DNA of 64,000 nucleotides, from the NCBI GenBank assembly GCA_951812625.1, contig CATOSP010000004.1, positions 186,001-250,000 of the forward strand, read 5' to 3'. This DNA comes from an uncultured Dehalococcoidia bacterium. GTDB taxonomy: Bacteria; Chloroflexota; Dehalococcoidia; Lucifugimonadales; UBA3495. Under the pieces are notes generated by a model, which was not told the DNA's origin, did no database searches, and saw only the letters and a program-made list of their open reading frames with translations. The position numbers were made by a program, and so were the translations under genes. This document shows positions 9,514-17,399 of the stretch, piece by piece; the first letter of the stretch is position 1, and every line of letters starts with the position of its first letter.

Positions 9514-10035
9514 TCAGCCCGGACCTGCGGCGGCGAACTCGGGAGAGTAGATGACTTTGCGCAGGCTTTGTAGGGCTGCGCTAGTAGGATGGAGGCCGAG
9601 TGCCTGGAACGCAGGCCCGTCGCCATAGTCGCTGGTAAGGTTGAAGTCGCGGGCTGGGACGAACCCGAATCGGGAATAGTAAGCGGGGTCACCCAACAGG
9701 ACCACACCGTCGTAACCCTGGAAGCGGCATCGATCCAGTCCCTCAGTGACGAGCCGAGTGCCGATGCCCTGCCTCTGAAGTTGTGGCAGCACTCCAATGG
9801 GACCCAACGCGACCCACTGAACACCCTCCACAACGGGTTCCAAGGTCACGCGGGAAAACAGTGCATGTGCTACAACCTCCCCCTGGTTTGCCGCAATCAA
9901 GGAGAGGACCACCCGTCCGGTATCGTGCAGCATCTCCACCAACCTACCTTCGTTAGGCTGGCCGAAAGCCGCATCGTGGACCCTGGCAATGGCAGCAGCG
10001 TGAATGGGAAGCGCTTCAGCGATGTTAACCATCAT
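9514..10035 (-). CDS. GNAT-family N-acetyltransferase (YhbS-like)
   Basis: About 173 residues from the ATG at 10035; a GTG at 10071 would add twelve residues, and no strong ribosome site decides between them. The acetyl-CoA-binding motif A is visible as VALGPIGVLPQLQRQGIGTRLV, preceded by EVVAHALFSRVTL and followed by VVLLGDPAYYSRFGFVPA, the pattern of the YhbS group. It acetylates an amine on an unknown small molecule or protein. It stands alone, facing the downstream transporter operon in the same direction. Confidence 0.85.
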   Translation of the reverse strand: MMVNIAEALPIHAAAIARVHDAAFGQPNEGRLVEMLHDTGRVVLSLIAANQGEVVAHALFSRVTLEPVVEGVQWVALGPIGVLPQLQRQGIGTRLVTEGLDRCRFQGYDGVVLLGDPAYYSRFGFVPARDFNLTSDYGDGPAFQALGLHPTSAALQSLRKVIYSPEFAAAGPG

Positions 10036-10129
10036 CGCAGCACCGCCGAAATACGCTGCCGGGCTGACCAATGGACGGCATGGTCACCGACTCAGAGACA
10101 TGCGAGAACGTGATTTATCCTTGTGCGAC

Positions 10130-11542
10130 CTATGCCGTGGGCTCGGGCCACGCCGGGTCGTGGTATCCGAGTGGAACCGACGGCCTAGACCAGTATGGTT
10201 GGGTTTCTGAAAGTTGCAGGACTGGGGCCAGATGGTGCAACCGGCCGCTCGGAGCCGCGCTAATGGTCGACCAGCGCTGCAATTCCTCGGGAGAAAACTC
10301 CTTCGGCACATCCCGGAGGTCCGCCTCAGGCACCTCACCCAGTTCAACCAGCCAACGCCCCACCTGTGCAAGGGAGATGCGGACCAACCAACTCCCGCCC
10401 TCCTTTGCGCGTCGAGCCAGGGCAACCAGAGTTCCAAACGCCATAAGGTAACCTGTCAGATAGTCAATGGCAGACACCGGGTAGAACTGAGGGCCGGGCT
10501 CTGAGCCAGGGAACAATTTCCCCTGGCGCGTGGTGATTCCGCTCACAGTTTGCACCACGGTGTCGAAGCCTCGCCGGGAAGCCCACGGCCCGACCCGCCC
10601 AAACGCGGAGAGAGACACGTACACTATGCCGGGCCGTAGAATCGCAATGTCTTCAGGTGACAGGCCACGACGGGCAAGGGTGCCCGGACGGTATCCCTGG
10701 GAGAACACGTCTGCTTTCTGCACCAGCCTCAGCATAGTATCCAATTCCTTCTGCTCTCTCAGATCGATGTAGGCGGAGAGTTTGCCGTGGCCGGTGTCGT
10801 CTTCCCGGGGCGAGATGCTAGACAGGTGGCGTGCGGTGATTCTAAGCACGTCGGCCCCGTGCTCAGCCAGGGTCCGGGCACAGGTTGGCCCTGCCAGTAC
10901 TCGAGTGAGATCAAGCACTCGCACCCGTGACAACGGCCTGGAACCCGTGGGGAGGGGTTCCTTAGGACTCTCTCCTATCTTTTCGATTTCCAGCAATGGC
11001 AAGGAGGCTACGGCGGCCGCATGAGGGTGTTGAGCCCACTCATCCATAGAGCGGGCCATCCCCCCAGCACCGTTAGCAGCGATGATGGCTTCCTCCAATT
11101 CCAGCGCATCCCAACCCAATATTGCTCTACGGACTGCTTCAGGGTTCTCCTCGACTCCAAGGACTTTGAGGGCCGCATCGCGGTGGTTGGGGAAATTGCA
11201 ATGCAGATAGCTCCAACGTCCTCCTTTGGCCGGATAAACCCCTCCGATCCGGTTTCGGCCTTCTGAGGCTGGCGCGCCCTCAATCTTCATGTACTGCCCG
11301 CTACGAAGCGAGGCAGTGGCCCGGCGGGTTTCGAGCTTGATGTCCTGGCGTCGGCCAGTTTTCAACTCCCACAGGTCAGACACAGCAAGTCCAACTGCGG
11401 ACAGGCTAGCTGCGGCTGCTTCCGCGATTCGGAAGGGTGTCGGCAATATCGGGTCCAGTTCACCAACGATCTCCACGTCCGAAGTGCGGTGAGTGTCGCA
11501 ACCGGATACCGATAGCAGTGTCGACAGAGTTTCATTTATCAC
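10130..11542 (-). CDS. CoA-transferase family III, two-part form
   Basis: 470 residues. The C-terminal two thirds is a clear CaiB/BaiF N-lobe (RVRVLDLTRVLAGPTCARTLAEHGADVL, YIDLREQKELD, ADVFSQGYRPGTLARRGLSPEDIA, YVSLSAFGRVGPWASRRGFDTVVQ). The first 180 residues resemble the C-lobe of the family (GRNRIGGVYPAKGGRWSYLHCNFPNHRDAALKVLG). The order of lobes is thus permuted compared with the simple form, an arrangement that I believe occurs in some uncharacterised relatives. It probably transfers or isomerises acyl-CoA. It is transcribed away from the dehydrogenase gene at 11858, with a shared 315-base upstream region in which I see no clear promoter. Confidence 0.85.
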   Translation of the reverse strand: MINETLSTLLSVSGCDTHRTSDVEIVGELDPILPTPFRIAEAAAASLSAVGLAVSDLWELKTGRRQDIKLETRRATASLRSGQYMKIEGAPASEGRNRIGGVYPAKGGRWSYLHCNFPNHRDAALKVLGVEENPEAVRRAILGWDALELEEAIIAANGAGGMARSMDEWAQHPHAAAVASLPLLEIEKIGESPKEPLPTGSRPLSRVRVLDLTRVLAGPTCARTLAEHGADVLRITARHLSSISPREDDTGHGKLSAYIDLREQKELDTMLRLVQKADVFSQGYRPGTLARRGLSPEDIAILRPGIVYVSLSAFGRVGPWASRRGFDTVVQTVSGITTRQGKLFPGSEPGPQFYPVSAIDYLTGYLMAFGTLVALARRAKEGGSWLVRISLAQVGRWLVELGEVPEADLRDVPKEFSPEELQRWSTISAAPSGRLHHLAPVLQLSETQPYWSRPSVPLGYHDPAWPEPTA

Positions 11543-11857
11543 TATGGAACCTACTCCTTGAACGCCGTGTGGGTTTGATCAGCCGAGTCGCCCCGGTAAT
11601 CCAGGACAAGAGACCTGGAGCCAAATATTAGCTGAACGAGGTTGGGGAATCAATTTGAAGGTGGGACGCGGTTGGACTATGAGATGGCCTCGCAGTATGG
11701 CTGGGTGCGAATAGGGACCGATGGTGGCATTTGGTCCAGTTCCGGGCGATTGCGCTCATGCGCGTTGCCCCGGATGGCACCTTAGCGGTATTCTCCTGAC
11801 ATGTCCCGGTGACGCAATCCGCTGGAACCCAGCCACAGGCGGAGATTGAGGTGAATC

Positions 11858-12877
11858 ATGAGAGCTGCGGTGTACAAAGGCGAGCAGGTGTTGCAGGTCG
11901 AGGATATCCCGGACCCGGTACCCGGACCGAGCCAGGTCGTAATGCGAGTGAAGTACTCCGCGATATGCGGCACTGACGTTCATGCCTTCATGTACGACCT
12001 GGCACAACCAGGCGCTGTGATGGGTCACGAGTACACGGGGACCATCGTGGACGTGGGCGCTGATATTACCCGCTGGAAGACCGGGGACCGCGTGGTGGGC
12101 GGCGGGGGGCACCCTCCTCCCGGCACGGGTTCGGCAACGAGGACCAACCCCAGGTTCAACTACCGGACTATGGGGTTCCAGCAGAATGCCCGGCCACGCG
12201 GATACGCGGAGTACGTGCTGTTGGAAGAGTGGGAGCCAACCCCGGTGCCCGACGACGTCACCGACGAGCAAGCGGCACTCTGCGAACCATGCGCCGTGAC
12301 CGTCCATGCCGTGCGGTTGTCTGACCTGAAACTTGGAGATGCCGCAGTAGTGCTGGGCGCTGGCCCCATCGGACTACTGTGCATGCAGACCGCCCGAGCA
12401 GGGGGAGCGACGTCCGTAATTGTGTCCGAACCCGCACCGGGGCGCGCCGACGCCGCACGCCGGTTGGGCGCTGACGCTGTACTCAACCCACTGGATGGTG
12501 ACCTGGATGCCCAGGTGGTGGAACTGACCGGAGGTACCGGGCCTCAGGTGGTGTTCGAGTGCGCCGCAGCACCTTCCACACTGGAGCAGGCACTAGACCT
12601 GTCGGCACGCGGCGGCCAGGTGGTGATGATCGCCATTGCCTGGGAGCCCACGCCGATAATTCCGCCAAACTGGATGGCGCGGGAAGTGCGGATGCAGTCT
12701 TCATTCGGCACTCAGCCGGAGGACTGGCGCATCGCCCTGGAACTGATGCGGACCGGGCGAGTGTCGGTCGATCACATGCTGAACGCCACCAACTTCGTCC
12801 AGTTGGAGGGAATCCAGGGAGCGTTCGAGGCACTTTGCCACCCGACCAACGAATTACAAGTAGTAGTGGAATTCTGA
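11858..12877 (+). CDS. Zinc-type medium-chain alcohol/polyol dehydrogenase
   Basis: 339 residues; the ATG follows GAGGTGAATC. Catalytic zinc ligands are visible at Cys37 (AICGTD) and His57-Glu58 (GHEYTG), with CEPCAV supplying the later region. The NAD(P)-binding Rossmann motif is VVLGAGPIGLLCMQTARAGG. The four-cysteine structural zinc lobe is absent; a Pro/Gly-rich loop (GGGGHPPPGTGS) replaces it. It belongs with the threonine/sorbitol dehydrogenase group and oxidises an alcohol with NAD(P)+ in the cytoplasm. Substrate unknown. Confidence 0.9.
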   Translation: MRAAVYKGEQVLQVEDIPDPVPGPSQVVMRVKYSAICGTDVHAFMYDLAQPGAVMGHEYTGTIVDVGADITRWKTGDRVVGGGGHPPPGTGSATRTNPRFNYRTMGFQQNARPRGYAEYVLLEEWEPTPVPDDVTDEQAALCEPCAVTVHAVRLSDLKLGDAAVVLGAGPIGLLCMQTARAGGATSVIVSEPAPGRADAARRLGADAVLNPLDGDLDAQVVELTGGTGPQVVFECAAAPSTLEQALDLSARGGQVVMIAIAWEPTPIIPPNWMAREVRMQSSFGTQPEDWRIALELMRTGRVSVDHMLNATNFVQLEGIQGAFEALCHPTNELQVVVEF

Positions 12878-13163
12878 AGCCCTGAACGCAGGTCAAGCCC
12901 CACCTTATGGCCGGGGATTCCTAAAAGTGGGGACGGCTATTCATGAGGGTCCAGACGTCGGGATGCAGGTCAGTGGGCTGGACCAACTGACCTGCTCCCA
13001 CCGGCCAGCGAGGGAAGTTCGGGTGGTCCATCATGCCTCCAGGTGCAATCGCGGCTTGGGGGGGCGCTCCCACATAGAGGCATGACTCGACACCGTACAG
13101 CCACTGTTGACCGACACATCCGCTTCCACCGGCTCCAGTGGTTGGACCCAGGGTCTTTCCAGT
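12878..13163. other. Convergent intergenic region
   Basis: This lies between the dehydrogenase and the carbonic anhydrase genes, which point towards each other. No clear terminator is visible. On the reverse strand the carbonic anhydrase frame stays open for about 80 codons after its TAG. That stretch includes a possible 37-residue reading frame (12921-13034) whose ATGs directly follow GGAGG. I cannot say whether it is expressed. Confidence 0.4.
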
Positions 13164-13853
13164 CTACCGAGACACGGCGTAGATCTGACGGCCACCGATG
13201 GGCTGCACGGGCCGGTTGTTGGGTCCGCCCACCAGTTCCTGCAACCTGTCTACTTGCGCCTGAGACACAGTGCCGACCGACTGCATCACAATCCAGCGGA
13301 TGCCCTCAGTGCAGGGTGGAGTGGTCAAAGAACCGTCGTAACTATAGTAGTCCAAGACGCCCGGAACGCAGGCAGAGACAGCCAGGCCATGACCCAAGTC
13401 AATTGTTGCACCGATATCGGGAGCAGCGTCTATCAGTCCCTGGATGATGGGCGAAGGTCCGCCGGAACGAAATAGCAGTCCGACCACTGCCAGGTTGCCG
13501 CCGGCGTCCTGATGTACGAGGTGGAGTTCGGCGACGAAGCTCTCGCCGTCCAGCATATGCTCCGCAGGCGAGTGGTAATGAATCCCCTGCAGTTGGTAAC
13601 TCCGGCCACCGACGTCGATGGTATTCCCCGGCCCGTAGTCCAGATAGACTGTGCGGCCGTTGTTCCGTGAAGCGGTCGCCGCGCCGCCGTAGGAGAAGGC
13701 AATTGGACGGGCATGAGATGGAGCGTAACCAGTGATATTGACAGGTGACTGTTCGGTCCCTTCACCACAAGTCCGATACTCATGACAAAGACCAGCCCAA
13801 TGTTCTGGGCCGATTGACCCGGAATAGCCCCAAGCAATGTTGTCGTGCGTCAT
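13164..13853 (-). CDS. Alpha-class carbonic anhydrase without signal peptide
   Basis: 229 residues. The zinc ligands are His92 and His94 (IHYHSPAEH) and His111 (ELHLVHQD); the substrate gate SLTTPPC and the QSPVNI motif near residue 36 are intact, so it should hydrate CO2. The cysteine of SLTTPPC and an early cysteine (Cys23 or Cys29) could form the disulfide common in bacterial alpha-CAs. Those enzymes are normally periplasmic, yet there is an in-frame stop just upstream of the ATG and no signal sequence. GGAG precedes the ATG. A 7-bp GCCCCGT/ACGGGGC hairpin lies at 13881-13898 in the leader. Confidence 0.9.
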   Translation of the reverse strand: MTHDNIAWGYSGSIGPEHWAGLCHEYRTCGEGTEQSPVNITGYAPSHARPIAFSYGGAATASRNNGRTVYLDYGPGNTIDVGGRSYQLQGIHYHSPAEHMLDGESFVAELHLVHQDAGGNLAVVGLLFRSGGPSPIIQGLIDAAPDIGATIDLGHGLAVSACVPGVLDYYSYDGSLTTPPCTEGIRWIVMQSVGTVSQAQVDRLQELVGGPNNRPVQPIGGRQIYAVSR

Positions 13854-14034
13854 TTTCGTTGCTCCATTTCAGGTGATCCGGCCCCGTTTTCACGGGGCAT
13901 ATCCCAGGTTCCGGCGGTGGCCCATTCCTTCCAGGGACGCCCCTCAACATCTTGATTATCAAGGGACCAGGGTCCACTTCCCATGTTCCCAGCCCGGCTG
14001 AGGGGGTCCCCCTTCCCTCTCCTTCTTCCCCATC

Positions 14035-14388
14035 CTATTGCTCGGCAAGAAGGTCCGACTTCCGGGGCATGTGCCGGTTGATCCGCTCCCAGTCATAAGG
14101 AATGAGGGCGAGCAGGATATCCCGGGGCTCAGGGATGGAGTCCTTTGCGCGGAACCGGTCCACGCATTTGTGGAGGGCCATGAATGTGCGGAGGCGGAAC
14201 CCGGCCTTGACTATCTTCTTAGTGAATCGGTAGGTCTCGGGCTGGGGTTTGTGCTCGTCGCGGGCTTTCTCGCATTCGAGGGTGTAGTCCTCAGCCAGTT
14301 GGCGGAGTTTGATGAAGGCGAGTTGGGGAGCGTACTTGCGCTGGAGGGCACGGACGCGGGCCTGGAGGGACCTGATTTCGCTTCTCAT
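14035..14388 (-). CDS. Hypothetical coiled-coil-like basic protein
   Basis: 117 residues, rich in Arg, Lys and Glu. The N-terminus (MRSEIRSLQARVRALQRKY) has a heptad-like pattern suggesting a coiled coil. The middle (FTKKIVKAGFRLRTFMALHKCVDRFR) looks helical and positively charged. I do not recognise the family. No strong ribosome site is seen before the ATG. It sits at the left border of the gene-poor accessory island. Confidence 0.45.
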   Translation of the reverse strand: MRSEIRSLQARVRALQRKYAPQLAFIKLRQLAEDYTLECEKARDEHKPQPETYRFTKKIVKAGFRLRTFMALHKCVDRFRAKDSIPEPRDILLALIPYDWERINRHMPRKSDLLAEQ

Positions 14389-15666
14389 TTTCCGGTGTCA
14401 GCTCCTTGGAGAATAGTTCCTGGAGCGGGGAGGGACTGAAGGGGAAAAATTTCAGTTTCCCCTCCATTTCCGCTCATTTCCGCTCACTTTTACGAATTCC
14501 GTCGCATTGGACGGGACCTCAGGTGAGGGTGGGGCTAGACCTGATTCTGGTGTTGGACCCCTTGCCGCTTCCTAGCCGAGAATTGGAGACTGCTGAGGGA
14601 ATACTGCTTTCCCTCTCACGTTCACCCACTTGGCACCACGGCGGTGATTGGGTGCGGGGTACGCGCGGCTTTGTTGGCATAGGATATCCTTGGGCCTCAG
14701 TGGCGGGTTGGATTCTGCTCCCGGGCACGCCAGCGGTGCAGGTCGAACCAATACAAGACAGGATAGAGAACTGCAACCGGAGTTGGGAAGAGGCAAGTGT
14801 CAGTAGCATGAGGACGGTAAGTGGCCTAGAGATGAGACTACCTTGATCAGCCGGTGGACAGCGTCAGAATTGCAGCACTACTGAACGCAGACCCATCGTT
14901 CATACGGTAGTCACCAACACCCCGCAGTCAGCCCCGGTAGATCATTCAACCAAGACCGCTCGATGGTTGAGAGGGAGGCCGATAAGAACCGAGGCTGTCC
15001 AGCTTCGGGCATCAAGCGTTCAGGACTGCGGACTCGCATTCGATTGCACCCAACCGCAAGACCCCCATCTGCAAGTTTCATAGTGCGGCCAGAGCATGGG
15101 AAACACGACCATGCTTCCCCAGAAACGGTACGAATCATAGGGCGACGGCGACGCACGGGCAGATACAGGTGACGCAGCATTTCCAGGCTCGGAGTCTGGT
15201 CCCGGCAGAATCCCAGCGGCCGATCAAGCCGAGAAACTACCGGACTCACTTGACGACAGTGTACACGTTCCCAGGACCGCCCGACACAGGGCAAACAGTG
15301 GGACAAGGGGTACATGGCAAGTCGCGTCATCATACTTGAACGCCACTACTCTCGAGAAAATTGCGAAACTCAAGCTGGAGAGAGACCGGAGGCCAGAATG
15401 AGCCAAAACGGTTACGAAATGCGGAATCGCCCTCACTCCCGATTTTACCCGGATTTGGGGCTGATTTCGAGGTGTCAGAACGCCCTGGTAAACGACCCGA
15501 CGAGACATTGACTAAGCAGCTTTCCCGGCGTAGGATTCCCGCATCTTAAAACAACTCGACCCCGCCAGTCGCATGACAGGGCCGAGCGCCCGAAACACCT
15601 GTACCGGCAGGGTTCGGATGTGATCACGCTACCAGTTTATCAGCGTGCATCTGACATCATCAATAG
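14389..15666. other. Gene-poor region, 1.3 kb
   Basis: No convincing gene on either strand. Small structures only: a GGGGAAA/TTTCCCC stem near 14440-14461 and a tandem TTTCCGCTCA repeat near 14466-14487. The composition is less codon-like than the flanks. It looks like non-coding or decayed sequence at the island border. Confidence 0.5.
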
Positions 15667-15696
15667 AACCTCCGCTTCAGATTTCGGGCGGAGGTT
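15667..15696 (+). promoter_or_regulatory. Hairpin enclosing the GIY-YIG ribosome site
   Basis: AACCTCCGC (15667-15675) pairs perfectly with GCGGAGGTT (15688-15696) around a 12-base loop. The right arm contains GGAGG, the likely ribosome site of the GTG at 15701. It could act as an intrinsic terminator (TCTT follows) or mask translation of the nuclease gene. Confidence 0.6.
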
Positions 15697-15700
15697 TCTT

Positions 15701-16024
15701 GTGACAAATCAAAGTACACAAACTTGGACCGGCCAGTCAGGTAAAGAGTACACTTACAGCGTCTATGACAAAGACGCCAAATTCAACGATGTTCCCGGCA
15801 ATTACATCTTCGCCAGACACAACTCTCAAAACCGGACATGGACACCTCTATACATAGGCGAAACGAGTAGTCTGCAAGACAGGTTGTCAAATCACGAGAA
15901 GCGTCCATGTGCCGAGCAACACGGTTTGACTCACATCCATGCCCATGTGAACAACGGCGGACAAGCCGCCCGAAGGGAAGAAGAACAAGATTTACTCGGC
16001 AGGTTCAATCCACCTTGCCAATAG
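15701..16024 (+). CDS. GIY-YIG nuclease-domain protein
   Basis: About 107 residues from the GTG at 15701, chosen because GGAGG lies seven bases upstream; another GTG at 15620 would add 27 unrelated residues. The compact catalytic core is visible in order: GNYIFARH (GIY-like strand, residues 33-40), PLYIGET (YIG strand, 50-55), Arg61 in QDRLSNH, a Glu cluster RREEEQD near 92-97, and Asn103 in RFNPPC. These match the conserved Tyr, Arg, Glu and Asn of GIY-YIG endonucleases. It is a stand-alone core like those in phages and mobile islands. A strong terminator follows. Confidence 0.75.
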   Translation: MTNQSTQTWTGQSGKEYTYSVYDKDAKFNDVPGNYIFARHNSQNRTWTPLYIGETSSLQDRLSNHEKRPCAEQHGLTHIHAHVNNGGQAARREEEQDLLGRFNPPCQ

Positions 16025-16040
16025 TAAAGTAGTCAAAGTC

Positions 16041-16082
16041 AACGGCTGGGTCCGGGCATTTTGCCAAACCCAGCCGTTTTCT
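16041..16082 (+). terminator. Intrinsic terminator after the GIY-YIG gene
   Basis: An 11-bp perfect stem, AACGGCTGGGT (16041-16051) with ACCCAGCCGTT (16068-16078), is followed by TTCTT. It lies 17 bases after the stop codon. Confidence 0.85.
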
Positions 16083-16108
16083 TATGGAATCCCCGCCCGA
16101 AGGAGGGA

Positions 16109-16192
16109 GACGCCGCAGGCCAACGAAGCCGATGGTAAGTCGGCGCCACTGGAACGTCTGCGGCGTCAACCTCCTTGACGCCGGAAAGGAGG
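16109..16192 (+). promoter_or_regulatory. Alternative-pairing leader (switch-like) before a small ORF
   Basis: Segment B (CTGCGGCGTC, 16158-16167, extending to AA at 16169) can pair with segment A upstream (GACGCCGCAG, 16109-16118, 10 bp). It can also pair with segment C downstream (TTGACGCCG, 16175-16183, 9 bp); the two are mutually exclusive. The loop of the B:C hairpin is CCTCC, complementary to GGAGG at 16188-16192, the ribosome site of the ATG at 16202. This is the layout of a translational switch or attenuator. No known class is recognised. Confidence 0.45.
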
Positions 16193-16201
16193 CAGAAGGT
16201 T

Positions 16202-16363
16202 ATGGCAAACGGCAGTGTACGCAGGTCGGGCGGGGGTCATACGGCAAGGGACGGCGTCAGTCTTTGGCCGAGAAGCTGTTTAGCACAACGGTCCGGCACA
16301 TTCGGTCCCGAGTGTCTCCACCTAAGCGCCGGAGGCGGCGTTAACGGCCAAGGGTGGTCCTAG
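16202..16363 (+). CDS. Possible 53-residue small ORF (leader peptide?)
   Basis: The ATG at 16202 is nine bases after GGAGG. The product starts MANGSVRRSGGGH and ends NGQGWS; it has no recognised domain. Its last codons run into the left arm of the 17-bp inverted repeat at 16344-16393. Position, ribosome site and flanking structures would fit a leader peptide for the next gene, but codon use is not persuasive. Confidence 0.3.
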   Translation: MANGSVRRSGGGHTARDGVSLWPRSCLAQRSGTFGPECLHLSAGGGVNGQGWS

Positions 16364-16393
16364 CTCAGAGCGGCGCGGACCACCCTTGGCCGT
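16344..16393. repeat. 17-bp perfect inverted repeat (hairpin)
   Basis: The arms at 16344-16360 (starting ACGGCCAAGGG) and 16377-16393 are perfectly complementary around a 16-base spacer. There is no U tract on either side, so it is not a standard terminator. It overlaps the end of the small ORF and lies 31 bases before the next gene start. Confidence 0.85.
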
Positions 16394-16424
16394 CCAGAAA
16401 ACTGATATGCCAAAGAAGAGGTTA

Positions 16425-16712
16425 ATGATGGCCAACCTAAGACCACTGCTTGTTTATCCAGACGGTTACGTGGCAGCGACGGATGACCAAGACATAGGCA
16501 CCAGGTATCTGCTAATCCGTATACCTGCCATGAGAGACCCTGCCACCGGACAATTCACCCACGATGTCTTTGTGAAACTCCCAGTTGTTATGCGGGTCCC
16601 GCATACTATGGGAGAGCAAGAAGCCCTAGCACTATGGCATCAGAGTGAGACAGCAGGCATTCCGGCACCGGAAATAGTGTTCTTGGCTGGTGAGCCACCG
16701 GCAAGCACATAG
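16425..16712 (+). CDS. Hypothetical protein, 95 aa
   Basis: Tandem ATGs at 16425 and 16428 follow AAGAAGAGG; earlier in-frame starts (16386 TTG, 16407 ATG) lie in or near the hairpin. The sequence (LRPLLVYPDGYVAATDDQDIGTRYLLIRIP, then DVFVKLPVVMRVPHTMGEQEALALWHQSETAGIPAPEIVF) looks like a small alpha/beta fold with good codon-like composition. No family is recognised. It is followed by hairpins, including the terminator at 16814. Confidence 0.5.
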   Translation: MMANLRPLLVYPDGYVAATDDQDIGTRYLLIRIPAMRDPATGQFTHDVFVKLPVVMRVPHTMGEQEALALWHQSETAGIPAPEIVFLAGEPPAST

Positions 16713-16813
16713 TAGCGATACTGCGGAAGTGGTATTGGGAGAGGGGTAGACCCGGCGCGGTGTCAGACGCCGTGGCGGATAAGCTGGCCCCCCGCACTCG
16801 CGGGGATAATTAA

Positions 16814-16846
16814 GAGGCCCCGGCATTGCACGCCGGGGCCTCTCTT
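16814..16846 (+). terminator. GC-rich intrinsic terminator
   Basis: GAGGCCCCGGC (16814-16824) pairs with GCCGGGGCCTC (16832-16842) around a 7-base loop and is followed by TCTT. It is a likely end point for the transcript of the 95-residue gene. Confidence 0.75.
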
Positions 16847-16883
16847 ACACCCCATCCCAACAAGTTGAGCAAGCCAACCAATA

Positions 16884-17033
16884 ATGATTTGCGGAATAGT
16901 CGCCATTATTTCCGGAGCATCCTTTGTCATCTGGGTGTCCCTATGGGCCATGGGATACCCTAAACAGGGCTCGGCGTCTTTCGTTGCCGCAGTTCTCCTA
17001 GCTCTGATTTACGCAGCCTTTTGCGGAGACTGA
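16884..17033 (+). CDS. Possible small membrane protein, 49 aa
   Basis: An ATG frame encodes two hydrophobic segments (MICGIVAIISGASFVIWVSL and SFVAAVLLALIYAAF) separated by a short polar turn (MGYPKQGS), ending CGD. That is a hairpin-like double-span layout seen in small membrane proteins. No ribosome site is visible and no family is known to me. Confidence 0.35.
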   Translation: MICGIVAIISGASFVIWVSLWAMGYPKQGSASFVAAVLLALIYAAFCGD

Positions 17034-17399
17034 CCATATAACTTCCCATGATCACCGTCCCAGTAACCGCTCCAGCAGCTATCACCCAAACACCTGCGCA
17101 CTCCAACATTGTCTCTCCCCAACCCAGAAGTCTCAATAAGCCAATTCTAGCACACTCCCTCGCCTACCTCTCCAAACTCTTCCATTCCACATAAAACAAT
17201 AGGGGATTGTTTTCTACCCTTATAGTTAGCCCCGTGCAAAATTGAGACGCCAACAGACATCGGCATATTGACGCTACGATATCCGACCTGAACGGAAATC
17301 CGGGATCGGGTTTCGTAATGGCAGATTACGTGGGGGTCTCGCTCGCAATCAATTGATTCTCGGCTAGTCTAGAGGATCGGGCACCAACCCTGCCAATAC
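17034..17399. other. Intergenic region, AT-richer
   Basis: It lies between the small membrane ORF and the 3' end of the reverse-strand defence-like operon. Composition is AT-richer than the flanks. I see no gene and no convincing terminator for the operon. Confidence 0.5.

Noticed and set aside
12921-13163. In-frame extension of the carbonic anhydrase past its TAG as a read-through product
   Set aside because: An 80-codon open stretch is not rare at this GC content and the extension matches no domain.
14911-15333. 140-residue reverse-strand frame in the gene-poor stretch
   Set aside because: Amino-acid composition (many Arg, Cys, Met, Ser) is that of random GC-rich sequence, with no domain or ribosome site.
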